In this document: piece after piece, positions 22,426 to 33,922 of the stretch
How positions within the stretch are numbered: position 1 is the stretch's first letter
Layout: each line of letters starts with the position of its first letter
DNA from: Cyathus striatus
Lineage: Eukaryota > Basidiomycota > Agaricomycetes > Agaricales > Nidulariaceae
Reading direction: 5' to 3'
DNA: 64,000 bases
Assembly: GCA_025738555.1 (NCBI GenBank)
Contig: JAOVFP010000023.1
Location: 62,001 to 126,000 of the forward strand
Translations under genes and position numbers: made by a program
Notes under the pieces: model-generated
Databases searched by the model: none
Seen by the model: only the letters and a program-made list of their open reading frames with translations
Told to the model about the DNA's origin: nothing

Positions 22426-23451
22426 TTATAGCACTCTCAGCGTGCCTGTCACTTGGTTCACCACTCTGGCTGGGCCTGTTGTTTGCAAGAGGCGTCAGCT
22501 CAAGAAGCAACTTGAAGAAGCGGGTCACCCACCTAGGATTCCTAGTACCGTTCTTGACCCAGCGGCAATCTGCGTGCGGCCGCTGGTAAATATCCAACGA
22601 TGCAATCAGTACTATTGTCAACAATTTGTCTAACCAAAGTACTTACGCATCTCGTATTGATTGAGTGCAGAGGTTTAGCCTTCTTGCCTGAGTTTGGAGA
22701 CTCAAAAGCTCTTCCTCACTCGAACATCGCAAGGCTATTTTCGTTTGCCTACCAAAGTTGGAATACACTATATGCATACATAGAACAAGAAGATCGCACC
22801 CCGCTCGTTCCCATTGTCGCAGAAACTGCAGAAGTAACGGTTAGTAGAGGCTGGATTTGAAATGCAGCTTCTCATACAGTAGGGTTCGAATCTAACATCG
22901 TTTTGTAACATGCTAATGTGGCATGACTGCGAAATATAATGGTTGGCGGACAGGTCCTCGCTGGAAAACTAAATACAGCCTACGAGCATCTTGGCTCGAT
23001 ACCATTAGCTGAGAAGCCTAACGCCATTCAACAACTCACTGCGCTGCAATCTTTCCAGAGCTCATCCCCAAATCCGTCCGCACTACGAGGACCTACGTTT
23101 AGCCAACAACAACAAACATCAAATAGGGTTAGTGAGCTCAGTAAGAGAGAATTACCCACCATTTTGCTTTCATCAGATGCCTGGTCACCCACAGTGATTC
23201 TATTCCCGCTGTCTTCGAAACTGCTTGAATGCTTTTTGCTCCCGTTTTTTGTTTGGCCTAGTATATATTTCGTGTTCAGAGACAAGCTTGAACGAGGCAA
23301 GGGGTTTTCTGTGGGGTGAGATTTGGACCCAAGCCAGAAACCAGCGGAAATTGAAAACCCGATTAATGCAACATATCCTGCCACTGACGGTCTAGAATGA
23401 GTGATGGAACGAAGGTACGAAGAATTGTTACGTACAACTTCCTCCATACAT
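22426..23451 (-). CDS. PTH2: Peptidyl-tRNA hydrolase 2, paralogue b (nine exons)
   Basis: Nine exons (23436-23451, 23160-23383, 23040-23092, 22984-22989, 22878-22926, 22800-22825, 22647-22748, 22533-22582, 22426-22475) sum to 576 nt, giving 191 residues. A single N-terminal membrane segment (VALIGFSISAGFWLGS) and a polar linker lead to the Pth2 fold: [75 protein letters not shown] and VTGTLRVL. The invariant Lys (GKIAAQ) and Asp (RDAGRTQ) are present. Pth2 recycles peptidyl-tRNA at the mitochondrial outer membrane and cytosol. The 6-nt exon at 22984-22989 supplies Cys-Ser of AAQCSHA. Its exon plan equals that of PTH2a at 42959-43903. The start at 23451 rests on the shared first-intron position and is the least certain part. 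Confidence 0.9.
22984..22989 (-). other. 6-nt microexon of PTH2b
   Basis: Minus strand: GAGCCAAG | ATGCTC | GTAGGC. It is flanked by introns of 50 nt (22990-23039) and 57 nt (22927-22983). CA + ATGCTC + T reads Gln-Cys-Ser between GKIAA and HATLACYK, the invariant Pth2 order. Confidence 0.85.
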
Positions 23452-24387
23452 AGGAGCCTCCCAAATTCTAACGCGTCCTTCCAATCTGACTTTGTATTTG
23501 TACAACCAATTGACAGTGCTAGTGAGGAGCCGGCACGATACAGGCAGGTGAATGCAAAAGTACAGTCAGTGGCTACGGAGTCCGGGCTCCGCGTAGTCCA
23601 AGTGATATCAGCGTTTTCTAACACGTGATATAGTGATTCTCAAAAAGTGCGTACTACTTATCGTATGTGCAACCACCATGGTCCCGCAATTTCTGATTGT
23701 TGAGAGATTCACTTTGTCCTTACTGCGTGCAGAATTATTACCTTTGAAATCCAGTTGCCGATGTGCAAGTTGTATCGCATTTACGTTTAACGTGTACAGC
23801 TGACCTCAAGGTTCGACGATGCGAACTCATGTTTTGATATTTTTTCGCATCCCGCCAATTTGGAAATCTTCCATGTTCTCAAACTACGGATCTTACACTT
23901 GTGCGCCAATCAGTATCCAGTAATATTTGCGGTGCTGAGCAAGAAAATATTTGGTTACGTTGACACGTTTAATGTACTACCGACGCCTTCCGTACAGAGG
24001 CCAGCTCCTGTAAATGGCGACAGAGTCCCGACGGCAATGGCACTGGGAAAAAATCCTGAATACAAGCCACTTTGTAATTTCAAGTGAGTTCTATGTTCGT
24101 GCTACTTCAAAGGTGCACAATATTCACCCAGGGAAGATAATTTAATTCTTGTTGCAGATGTTGGAATTTACAACCTTTCACCCGGCGTTCACTTTCATTC
24201 AGAATATCTTATGCCTTGATGATTCCCGCCATTAAATACGGACCGAAGAGCCATTATTGGAGCAGTAATGAGGAAGTAGCCAAGCCCTGAAAGATGGTGC
24301 CCTAATATACTCAGACGAACTTTCTTTTTTCTGCTATAAGTACGGGTGAGCAGACATATACAAATCGTATCACCTCTCTGCTTCGCA
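23452..24387. other. divergent intergenic space
   Basis: This lies between PTH2b (-) and the first MFS gene (+) and presumably holds both promoters. A + ORF at 23860-24087 and others show no family resemblance. The open + frames at 22421-23628 are antisense shadows of PTH2b. Confidence 0.45.
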
Positions 24388-26957
24388 ATGCCCTCTTTAC
24401 TTCGATCTACAATAATTGGTGCATACCAAAATACCCTCAGAGGTCGTCGTCGTAGCTCGATTCACCCATTAGAAGCTGTTCCTCGGCTTTTCTCAGGTTT
24501 TCCTGAGGGGAGTGCTATTTCCGATGACTCTGGTGCACCAGAGGTGCATCATACAGTGCTAACAGCGCCCTCCAGCGTGCATATGTCAGATTATGCTACT
24601 AAAATTACTATTCCTCGCCACTTTAACAACTCTCCTGCAATCGACAGAACTGAAATATCCTCGCCCTCTTCTGCTACATCACCGACAATTGCTTGTAACA
24701 GCGAGACATTGTTACCGCCTCCTGCGAGTACGGTGTCTGGGATTCCCGTTGTGGAGCGCGTGCAATGGCGTTTGGCCAGTGGATATTTTGCTTATTTTAT
24801 GTGTGGGTGGGGGGACGCAAGTACGTGTTTATAGACATTTACCTCCGCTGTTATTCCTAATCATAAGAGGGTAGTCACAGCAACTGTGCTCCCACGTATG
24901 TGAATAATTTAAAGTATGTCAGTGGTTACTAATTTGCAACTAGATTTTGTAGAAACTTTCCGTTTGAACTTTGTGACGTCGTCACTGCTGTTTGCAGCAA
25001 GCACTGTGGGGTACGTGCACATATCTTAATGCTGAAAGCTGGGGATATCCATGCAAATATGTCTTTAGTTTCGTGATAGGAACGCTCCTTGTGGAACGCA
25101 TCCTAAAGTTCTTCGGAAGGATATCATTAAACCAAAGTACTAATTCACCAGTGGAGCCATATTTTTCGGTACCCTCTCAAAGAGCCGCCAAGAGGGGTCG
25201 TGGCAACTACATCGGGTTCTCATTTTTACAGTCCAGACATGTTGGACTCCTTGTTGCCAGTATTTTACATGGATCATTCTTCCTTCTCATGGGAACCAGA
25301 GCTAACGTTGTAATACTATTTCTGGCTTACGTTGTCGCGGCTTTTGCACGGTCAATTATTACAGGTGCGTTTGATCAATTGGTGTAGCATGCGTAATTCT
25401 GACGTCGTATTTTAGCATCACTGTAAGCTGGTAGTTAAGTTGTGTTTCAACCCGGGTGCTTATCACGAAAATTAGGAATAGATTCTTCTCTTCTACCAAG
25501 CCAGGCGCTCTTGGTTATGGATTTGGATTATGGAGTTCGTAACCTTCATTATATTACCTATGTTTCTACTTAATCATATGTCAGGTTTTGGCGGGGTGGT
25601 ATCGCCATTGGTTTGCCAAAGTTTGATATCTGCAGGAATCCCTTGGTTCAAGTTTTACTATGGCTCTTTGATCCTAGCAGCCATGAATACTACTTTCTTA
25701 GCAATGTCATTCAAACCAACTATAGGGGAATATATATGGGAGAACCAGAACAGGAGCTGTCATGCTGAAAACGTGGGGGCTACACTTGATCGCAAAACTA
25801 ATACAGCCATGTATTCTTCCTCGAAGACTGATGTCGTACCGACAAAGCCACGAAATAGTACGTCCCAATAAGCTGTCCGCTGCAACGCTCTGATGTACAG
25901 GATGTACGTAGCACTTGGTCTCGCTTTGCGCACTCCTTTTCAATGGGCTTTCTCTATATTTGCATTCTTGTATTGTGGCTGGTGAGTATTGAAATTGCGA
26001 TGTTTTCATCCGGAAAGAACTAAGCTATTCTTCAGTGAGACAGCAACGCAGGGTTATGTTCGTAGCCTTTCCAATGGCGTTGAGGTTGATTATTGATGTA
26101 ACAGTCTTTTGCAGATGGTAACATACTTGCTTGATACCAGGGTGAGCTGAACTTCATCTTATTATTGGACATCCTAGATTTATCCAGATGGTTAGAATGC
26201 AGATCCCGGGACCGCTGGATACGTGACGTCTGGATTCTGGGGTGGAATCACCTTAGGTCGTTTTGCGTGGGGTTATTACACCACAAGGTATTAATTAATC
26301 TGACTCTCGTATCACAAGTACAACACCTAACAATCATTTAGATTTACCTTCGTGCAACGCAAATATGTAGTACAGATTTGCCTGTGAGTTGCTCTATTCA
26401 GTTGTTATATCGTTGACTAATAATACTATCTGCAGCGGTTGGTCTCGACGATGTTTGAGGCTGATTCTAATGAACTAATGAATGTTGATACAGTGATCAC
26501 TCTCGTGATGGAGCTATTGATTTGGTTTATTAACTCAGCGATGGCAAATGCCATATTTGCTAGCATAATTGGTATTGCATGTGGACCAGTCTTCCCAGCC
26601 TGCCTTGGGATAGCAATTGACGTCCTGCCAAGTGAGATTCATATGGTGACAATGGCCTTAATGTAAGATTTTACTTGTCTAATATTTATTATAACTTGAC
26701 GATTGTCAGTTCTTCGGCATCGAGCTTCGGAGGAGGTATGCTGTTTGATTTTAATATCTAGTACTAATTGACCAATATTTTTACTACTAGCTTTGTTTCC
26801 TTTTATAGTGGGCACGCTATCAAGTTCAATGGGCATTCGCACTTTACCCTATGTGACTGTACCACTGGCCGCAAGCCTTGGTGCCTGTGGGCCGCATTTC
26901 CTTCAAGGGCCCCCTTCAGAAAATCCAGCGAACAAAGATAGACTTACGGATAAATAA
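24388..26957 (+). CDS. MFS transporter, paralogue 1
   Basis: A long Ser/Thr/Pro-rich cytoplasmic N-terminus (MPSLLRSTIIGAYQ) of about 130 residues precedes the membrane part. RLASGYFAYFMCGWGD, then ITATVLPHFVETFRLNF, FVIGTLLVERILKFFG, FFLLMGTRANVVILFLAYVV, PGALGYGFGLWSFGGVVSPLVCQ, PFQWAFSIFAFLYCGCETATQGYMVTYLL, GYVTSGFWGGITLGRFAWGYY, WFINSAMANAIFASIIGIACGPVFPACLG and LPSEIHMVTMALMS follow. A 12-helix major facilitator of fungal type is likely; the substrate cannot be read from sequence (sugar or organic solute families are near in character). At least ten introns are needed. One pair, 26384-26435 and 26438-26493, isolates a 2-nt exon. The ATG at 24388 is the first true ATG after a GTG-started frame. 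It is paralogous to the gene at 31025. Confidence 0.88.
26436..26437 (+). other. 2-nt microexon (CG) of MFS paralogue 1
   Basis: ATCTGCAG | CG | GTTGGT. Flanking introns are 52 nt (26384-26435) and 56 nt (26438-26493, with ctaat branch-like sites). CT + CG + TG joins as Leu-Val, giving YVVQICLVITLVMELLIWFINS, equal in length to the paralogue. Confidence 0.75.
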
Positions 26958-27302
26958 GGTGTGGTTATAAAGGGCATACAGTATAAGTATGACTTACCTC
27001 TATGTTCGAACGGGTTTTTAGTAGTAGTTTGTGGCAACATCTAAAACTGGTACCTATTACAGAAATATCGTCTGTACTTATTGACAAACTATATATGCAC
27101 ATAAGATAGACTTATTATATGTAGATTGGCTGGAATACGACCTATGTGTTCAATATGTGTTTAAACTTTTTATTTTCTTATTGGGCGCTCCGTAGCAACG
27201 AGTCCGTAGTAAGTACTGAATGACGAAAGCGCGCGTCAACTGCGTCAACGAAGCTTGAGCTTGAAGTGTGATCGCGTTGTACACAGAACACAGCCACGAA
27301 TT
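26958..27302. other. intergenic between MFS 1 and COG6
   Basis: AT-rich, with no coding recognised. It holds the COG6 promoter. An in-frame non-ATG extension of COG6 to 27255 exists but is unlikely to be used. Confidence 0.5.
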
Positions 27303-30035
27303 ATGTCTTCATCCAATATCTCTCTGAACCAAGATACAGATTCATACCCTCAGAGACCTTCAGCGACGAATGCGACTGCACCAAAATTGTCTGGATCTGT
27401 ATCCGGAAGAAACCCTATATCACTAAGACTGTACAAGGTTCTAAGTACAAACTTCGATGACGAGTCTACGAAGGAAGCACTATGGACGCTATCTGACCTG
27501 TATCAATCTGCTAGCAGTACCTTGATTCATGATCCTCAGACGATACCTAACGTGATAGAAGATGGGGAGGATTTGAAGGATGTAAAGGAGAAATATTCGC
27601 TCTCTTCTGCGCCTAAAGAGAGCTTTTCAGGAGAGTCAGCTGTGCGTGCTCGCAAAAACCTTAGAAGAGACATGGAAGTGAAATTGGCAGCTGGAAGTCG
27701 CCAGTTCTTGGATGCACTTGGAAATGTTGATAAAGTATGTATTGGTCGTCCACCTTACAGGTAACTTGACCTCCTTTCTACGATGTGTTAGAAATTGTCT
27801 GAATTACAAGCTCATGTCACGGCGATTCGCCTCAGCTGCGACGATGCGGAACGACAACTCTCCCTAACCAACGAGACGAGTAGAGACGTATTGGAGCGCG
27901 CAGGAAATCTTAGGGACGAAAGGTTTGTTATAATTGCATATCATATAACTGAGATTCAACTGCCTCGTAGACAAGCTGTCGATGACAAAAAGTCGATTAT
28001 TTCACTATTCCTGGATAGGTTCAAGCTTACCGATGACGAAACTGAAGCATTGACGTCGAGAGATGTATCCATTGGAACAGCCTTTTTTGCAGCTCTCGAT
28101 AAGACAGAGCAGATACGCGAAGATTGTAGAGTGTTAATGTCGGGAGAAGATGGTCCAACGCAAGCTGGGTAGGCTTTCCTGGAATTTTCCTATGTGCTGA
28201 TTGTAATGACTATTCTAGGTCAGACATCATGTCATTTACATCGTTCTCCCTGGAGCAGGGGTATGACAAAGTACTCAGATGGTGTTGTAATGAATTTCGT
28301 CAAATGCGAGATCTTCAGCCCGAAGTTAGTAATATTCTTCGAGATTCCATTGTGCGTCTTCGGAAGCGAAGCGAACTTCTATCGTACGTACCCAGCCCCT
28401 TATTTTGTGCCTACCACTCAATTCTTTCCAGGGAAGCCCTTTCTATCCTCGCACAGACACGACAATCCGCCTTACTTTCTGCCTTTATAACTGCTCTTAC
28501 TCGTGGAGGTCCGTCCGGTTTACCACGACCGATCGAACTACATGCCCATGATCCGCTGAGATATGTCGGCGACATGCTTGCTTGGGTTCATCAAGCAATT
28601 GCAGCGGAACATGAATTTTTGGAAAGCTTGTTCGGTGTTAAGGGAAATCAAAGAATGATGGGAAGTGTAAGAAAGTTCAGCGCAGAAGATACCATAGAAG
28701 ATGATTGGGTTAGTGAAATAATGAATAGTGGTGTGGGGGGCCTTTGTGGACCTCTGAAAGTAAGTCATTAAGACAATACGCTGTGCAGATCTCATAGTGT
28801 TACCGAAGATGAGGGTACAGCAAACTATTAAATCTCAAGAGAGCTCAATAATATCATACAAGGTTGCTAATTTGCTACAATTTTACTTGATAACCATGCA
28901 GAGAACAATTGGAACGCAAGCCAACCTATCTTTAACCCTCCAGGAGTATGTACGCCGGCTTTTGAGTACAGGCTTCATTCTAAAGTATTTTTAAGGATCA
29001 CGGATGCCGCGTACAAAGTCTTTTATGACGCCATTGAATCCCAATCCCGGACATTATCGCGAATACTTCTCGTCAGTGTGACAAGTATTGCTAGAAATTT
29101 TCATTGACTTATCAAATAACAGGACATCGAAGATGACTCTCTTCTACCTCCAATTGCAGTGTTAGATCACTTGCAGATTTTAAGGGACCTCATGACAGTT
29201 TATCAATCCTCCCTTATGGGTGATGAGGATGAAAAAACTCGAGATGCTGGCTTCCATAAAGTACTTGATATTATGGTAGACCCTGTTGTTGAAATGTGCG
29301 ATACGGCCGCCTTGCAGAAGAAACGTCAGCGGCCCGCATGGGACGAGAAGATCTGGGTCATAAATTGTTTGAGCTACCTTACGGTAGGTGTAATAAATCA
29401 CACCGATGCTTCCTATATTCATTGTGCTTGCCAGAGTGTGTTGGATGCTTTTGAATTCACGTCGCAAAAGCAAAAAAACATTCAACACACAATAGATGAG
29501 CGTGTTCAATCTCTTATCGAAGAACATGTACGCTCTCGTTAACTCGTCCTTTCTCCGGTGTAGCTGATCTTTGCACAGTTCACAAATATCATGACTGACA
29601 CTGGTCTTCGAGATGTGGTACATATATGCAAGAATAGGTTAACAAGCGTACGTTTTTTTTTGTCCGCATCAGGTACCTTTCAGAATATCCTAATGAATGT
29701 CAATATAGGAACCCCTTTCTCATATACCAAATGCTAGACCAACAGAGCTTCGCGCTGCCTTGCACAAATTTTCGGGCTGGCTGTCTGGTCTGGAAGTTGT
29801 ACATTCGACTCGTCTATCTCAGTTGACTGCACAGAAACTACACACAGAGGTTCATCAAACGGTTTTAGTGCAGGTTGTCAAAGCATATGAGCTCCTCTGC
29901 GACGAAGTGAAAAAACCCGAAAATAAATACGAGGCTGCATCCACTCTATTAGGGACAGAACGGCCTTTTGGCCAGGTTCATTTACTGTGGCAAATATTTG
30001 GCTTGGAGGATGAGGAAGGACATTTAGAAGGGTGA
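27303..30035 (+). CDS. COG6: COG6, conserved oligomeric Golgi complex subunit 6
   Basis: After a Ser/Thr/Pro N-terminus comes NPISLRLYKVLSTNFDDESTKEAL, the standard COG6 opening. A helical rod follows: AVRARKNLRRDMEVKLAAGSRQFLDAL and LSELQAHVTAIRLSCDDAERQL. The C-terminal body carries GYDKVLRWCCNEFRQM, EALSILAQTRQSALLSAFITALTRGG, DPLRYVGDMLAWVHQA, AEHEFLESLFG, QKNIQHTIDERV and a final HLLWQIFGLEDEEGHLEG. Cog6 belongs to the lobe B part of the COG tether and is needed for retrograde intra-Golgi traffic. About ten introns, all short and frame-preserving. The ATG at 27303 is preferred because nothing conserved lies upstream. It sits between two MFS paralogues on the same strand. Confidence 0.93.
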
Positions 30036-31024
30036 GTCCGGTAGCCCCACTGCTTGTACTGGTTTCTTTACAATGCTATATGAATGACCATTCAAAAACT
30101 CTGGCCAATCCGCCAACACGTTATAACCCTGTTTCAACATGGAAGCTCACTTGCCGAATGAATTATTTGAATTGTGACAATCAAATACCATCCACACGGC
30201 ACTACGTAGTATGACCTGTGAATGTATTACGTCGCTTTTCGAATAACGAACTTCGATTTCGATACGTAGTGCAGGAACTCGGTAAGTTGTCTGCGTTTTA
30301 GAGTCAACTCTTCGACAAGGAGGCACTCCACTCAAACTCTACTGTCAATCAGTACCTTCGTTGCATATAGTTCAAAGATTCGCTTCGCATGAACTTTTCT
30401 CCAAGTAAGTAATTCTGTTTTTAGCTTTCCGGTATCAGTAAGTACTTGATGGGTACTTAAATGCAGTGATAAGTATGCTTAATTTAAATTACAGGTACCT
30501 TGTGTATTGCTGAGCGGTCGTCATGTGGCTATTAAAGTATAACTACGTAAGTCTGGCTGCGATGAATTCTGCAAGAAGCAAGGAAGAAACGAAGCAAAGC
30601 TTTCACGAGGCACTTTCTACTTATGACGCAAAGGAATGCAGATGTATATTTTTCACCAAGGGCCGTTAATTTTTCGTATCAACAAAACTTCTTGCAACTT
30701 AGGTCTATATTTCAAGTTTCATAGATCCATTTTTAAAGTTATGGTGTGAATCTCCATATCGACTTATCATGGTTCTCGGTTTCCTCTTCCATATTTTGCC
30801 TGCTTGAAGCAGCCTTTGTGGTTCAGGTGGATACTTATACGTTCATTCAATGCGTCTATCTTCTTTCACGATCTGTTAGGACACCAGTTTCCATTTAACA
30901 TCGAGCTCCAAGTGCCTGAGTGAAATTCAGCCCGAAGTTACCAGTATAATAATTCAAACAACCACAGATCGACCTACTGCACCCATCCCCTCTCTTCTCG
31001 TTTGAACACATAGTATCTTGCAAT
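30036..31024. other. intergenic, about 1 kb
   Basis: This is COG6 3' flank and MFS 2 promoter. It is AT-rich with many stops, and no coding or repeat structure was recognised. Confidence 0.5.
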
Positions 31025-33522
31025 ATGGTCATCCTGGAGGCTTGCATTGTAGAAGACAGCCAGCATCCGCACGCTGGACATACAGCACAAGATAGCCTCC
31101 TTTGCACTTCCCTCAGTGCTCAAGGAGTACTAGCCAATAGTAGTGAGGTCTCTGTAGACTTCATCTGTGAGGATTTTCAAAGCGCAGTCTCACCTCTCTG
31201 TGCTGCGCGCACAGTGGAATCAATAAAAACCTTCAGCGTTTCTCGTCTGTCTCTCCCAGCCCCACCCTACAAATATGATGTGGAGACCCTGATGTCAAGT
31301 TCTCCGCTGACCGCAGTCAACAGTCGAGCCCCATCACCCGTAAAAGATATCGACATCGAAAATTCTCTCAGTATACAACGGGAATTTAACGGAATGAGAT
31401 GGAGACTTGCAAGCGGTTTCTTCGCCTGTTTTATGTGCGGCTGGGGCGATGGTGGTGAGACATTTATCAGTTATTTATCACTAGGATTGTCATAGCTAAG
31501 TGCACATTTGTTCAGTAACTGGAACTGTTTTACCGTGTACGTATTTGAGTATACACACCACCTTTTATTCGGCTTTTGGTTAACTCAATTGCTGTTAGAC
31601 TTGAACAACGAATTCCATCTGAGCTCTACTCTTTCTTCATCATTGTTCGCGGGAACCACATGCGGGTATGCGAAACACATCTATTATGTGCTCTCGTCTC
31701 ACAGTCTCGCAGTTTCTTTGCAGGCACATTTCTTGTAGAGACCCTCCTGAAGATTTTGGGGGCCCTCCAACCCAAATATGGCAATACCCTTAATACCAAG
31801 CACTCACCCTCTCAAGGAAGGCATTGGCTTTTACTATTTTCGAGCATACTGTACACTGTGTACTTCGTCATTATGGGAACTCGAAACGGATTCCCAGCTA
31901 TGTTTACCGCTTACGTCCTTGCGGCCTTCTCGAAGGCTTTGCTGACTGGTGAGGCATACATCAAACTGAAAATGATGTTTATTGATCGAGCATGTTTATT
32001 GCCTATTTAGCACCACTGTAAGCCCCGGATTTATTTTATCTTCGTGTTGTTAATATTGTTTAGAAATGCGTACTTCGCATCGGGACCGAGGCAAACATTG
32101 GGATACGGGCTTGGTCTTTCAAGTAAGTTATAATTTCAATCATCTTCGCGCAACGTTGTTAACCAATTAGCCAGGCTTGGGAAGCGTTGTCTCCCCTTTG
32201 ATCTGCCAGCTTCTTATAGCATCTGGAGTTCCTTGGTTCCATTTTTATTTTGGATCTCTGGTGCTTTCAGGTTTAAATATAATGCTACTCTCAATTACAT
32301 TTAGGCCCACATCGAAGGAACTCCGTCAAGAACGTGACTTGTTTTTGGAGACTCACAGTACCATTGGAAAAATAATACCGCCTTCCGGTATATCCAATGA
32401 TGCCTCGAATTACAGGTTGAAAAAATCCAAATCCTCGACACACTGTGGTTAGCTCATTTTCTATCGGGTATTATATGACTGGATCGATGACTTTACCCAG
32501 CCCTTCGTTCTGCATTATTCAAACCATATCAATGGGCATTTTCATTCTTTGCTTTACTATATTGTGGAAGGTAAGACAATCAACCCATCTATTGTTAATG
32601 AAAAACCTTACTTCGAACATAGTGAAACTACCACACAAGGATTTGTTAGTGCTGCATTTTAATTATCATAATGAATGCTAAAAATCTTACAGATGGTAAT
32701 GTTCTTACTAAAGACACGTGTAAATTTTTGAGGTAGTTTTATTGTCTCGCTTTTGCTAATATTGTTATCATACACAGAATGCAAACCCAAAGACCGTTGG
32801 GTATGTCACCTCTGGCTTCTGGGGTGGAATTACTGTCGGTCGCTTTCTGTGGGGATATTTGACGCCATAGTAAGTGATGGGCCTTCCTCTATCACTCAGG
32901 CATAATATTTATCTCCCTGTAGCCTCAGTTTCCAGCAAAGGAAGTTTGTGATCCAGGCTATAATGTGAGTTTTTATAATCCACACTAAACGTGATATTTT
33001 AACAGTCTGGCACAGTGGTTTGTCGTACAATGTGAGACGCATCGTTATGTACTAATATGAAGGGTACCAGGGATCGCAATTGCCATGCATCTTATTATCC
33101 GGTTCGTAAACTCCACCATCGCAAGTTCCTTGGCCACCACTGTTATTGGAGCTTTGTACGGTCCAATACTACCTGCAGTACTTGCTATGGCCAACGACAT
33201 CTTGCCGTCGGAAGTGCATATGGTTGCGATGTCCATCATGTGAGTTTTTAGAGGAGCCTAATTGCTGTATTGCTTAGAATCTTCGTCCTGAACAGAACCT
33301 CGTTTGCAAGTCTTGGAGGCGGTAAGGAAGAAACAGCTCTCTTCACGATAAGATCTTAAAATTAAGCTCTAGCTATATTCCCTTTGATCACGGGGGCGAT
33401 CCTCGATGCAAAGGGGCGCTCATATGTTTACATCTATTACTGTCCCACTTGCAGCTGCGTTAGCAGCTGTATGGGCTTTGTTTCCTCCCCGGGTCCCCGT
33501 CAAAATCATGTCTGCTGCGTAA
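31025..33522 (+). CDS. MFS transporter, paralogue 2, with an apparent 3' frameshift
   Basis: The architecture is that of paralogue 1: a long polar N-terminus (MVILEACIVEDSQHPHAG), then WRLASGFFACFMCGWGDG, VTGTVLPYLNNEFHLSS, GTFLVETLLKILGAL, VIMGTRNGFPAMFTAYVLAAF, LGSVVSPLICQLLI, ALFKPYQWAFSFFALLYCGS, GYVTSGFWGGITVGRFLWGY, RFVNSTIASSLATTVIGALYGPILPAVLA and LPSEVHMVAMSIM. Introns 32965-33015 and 33018-33070 isolate a 2-nt exon as in paralogue 1. In the last exon the frame after DAKG must shift by one base at the GGGG run 33413-33416 to reach SITVPLAAALAAVWALFPPR and the TAA at 33520-33522. Read unshifted, the frame runs to 33566 with a non-family tail. So it is either an assembly homopolymer error or a recent lesion. 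Substrate unknown. Confidence 0.82.
33016..33017 (+). other. 2-nt microexon (TG) of MFS paralogue 2
   Basis: GGCACAG | TG | GTTTGT. Flanking introns are 51 nt (32965-33015, ctaaac branch-like) and 53 nt (33018-33070, ctaat branch-like). AT + TG + GG joins as Ile-Gly, giving FVIQAIIGIAIAMHLIIRFVNS, the same length as paralogue 1. Confidence 0.75.
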
Positions 33523-33922
33523 TTAAAAGTATCTTGGTATTTATGGTAGACCTATATTTACAATAATATCTGTATGCCATAAGATGTTAGAATTGACAGC
33601 ACTTAATGTGCATGTTGACCTAGTACGTAGTAAGACCTAGACATCTCAAATTCGTCAACAGAAACAAATGCACACACGACATACGTAGATACTATACATA
33701 TACTGCTAAAGTAGGCATAGACATTCACAGTGGAATAACATATCTTTTTTTTTTGAAAACATTAGTTACATACTATAATTTTCTATTTATGAGTAGTAGA
33801 TTACGTCTGTCCTCCGTAATGAAGTGGCAGAACGCCGACAGCAATGCGTGCATAACAGAAATAAATATACAAAGTGCGCGGTGTACACAAAACGATGCAA
33901 TGAACAGATACAGATAGCGTTA
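33523..33922. other. convergent intergenic space
   Basis: This lies between MFS 2 (+) and SGF11 (-) and is AT-rich. It includes the 33523-33566 tail that is coding only if the last MFS exon is read without the frameshift. No other gene was seen. Confidence 0.5.

Noticed and set aside
22870..22900. ggttcgaatct, like a tRNA T-arm
   Set aside because: No acceptor stem, D-arm or anticodon arm at the right distances; it lies in PTH2b.
22421..23628. Plus-strand ORFs that look coding (for example the Gln/Ser-rich one at 22939-23319 and 23401-23628)
   Set aside because: They are antisense to the nine-exon PTH2b gene, which explains their unusual composition.
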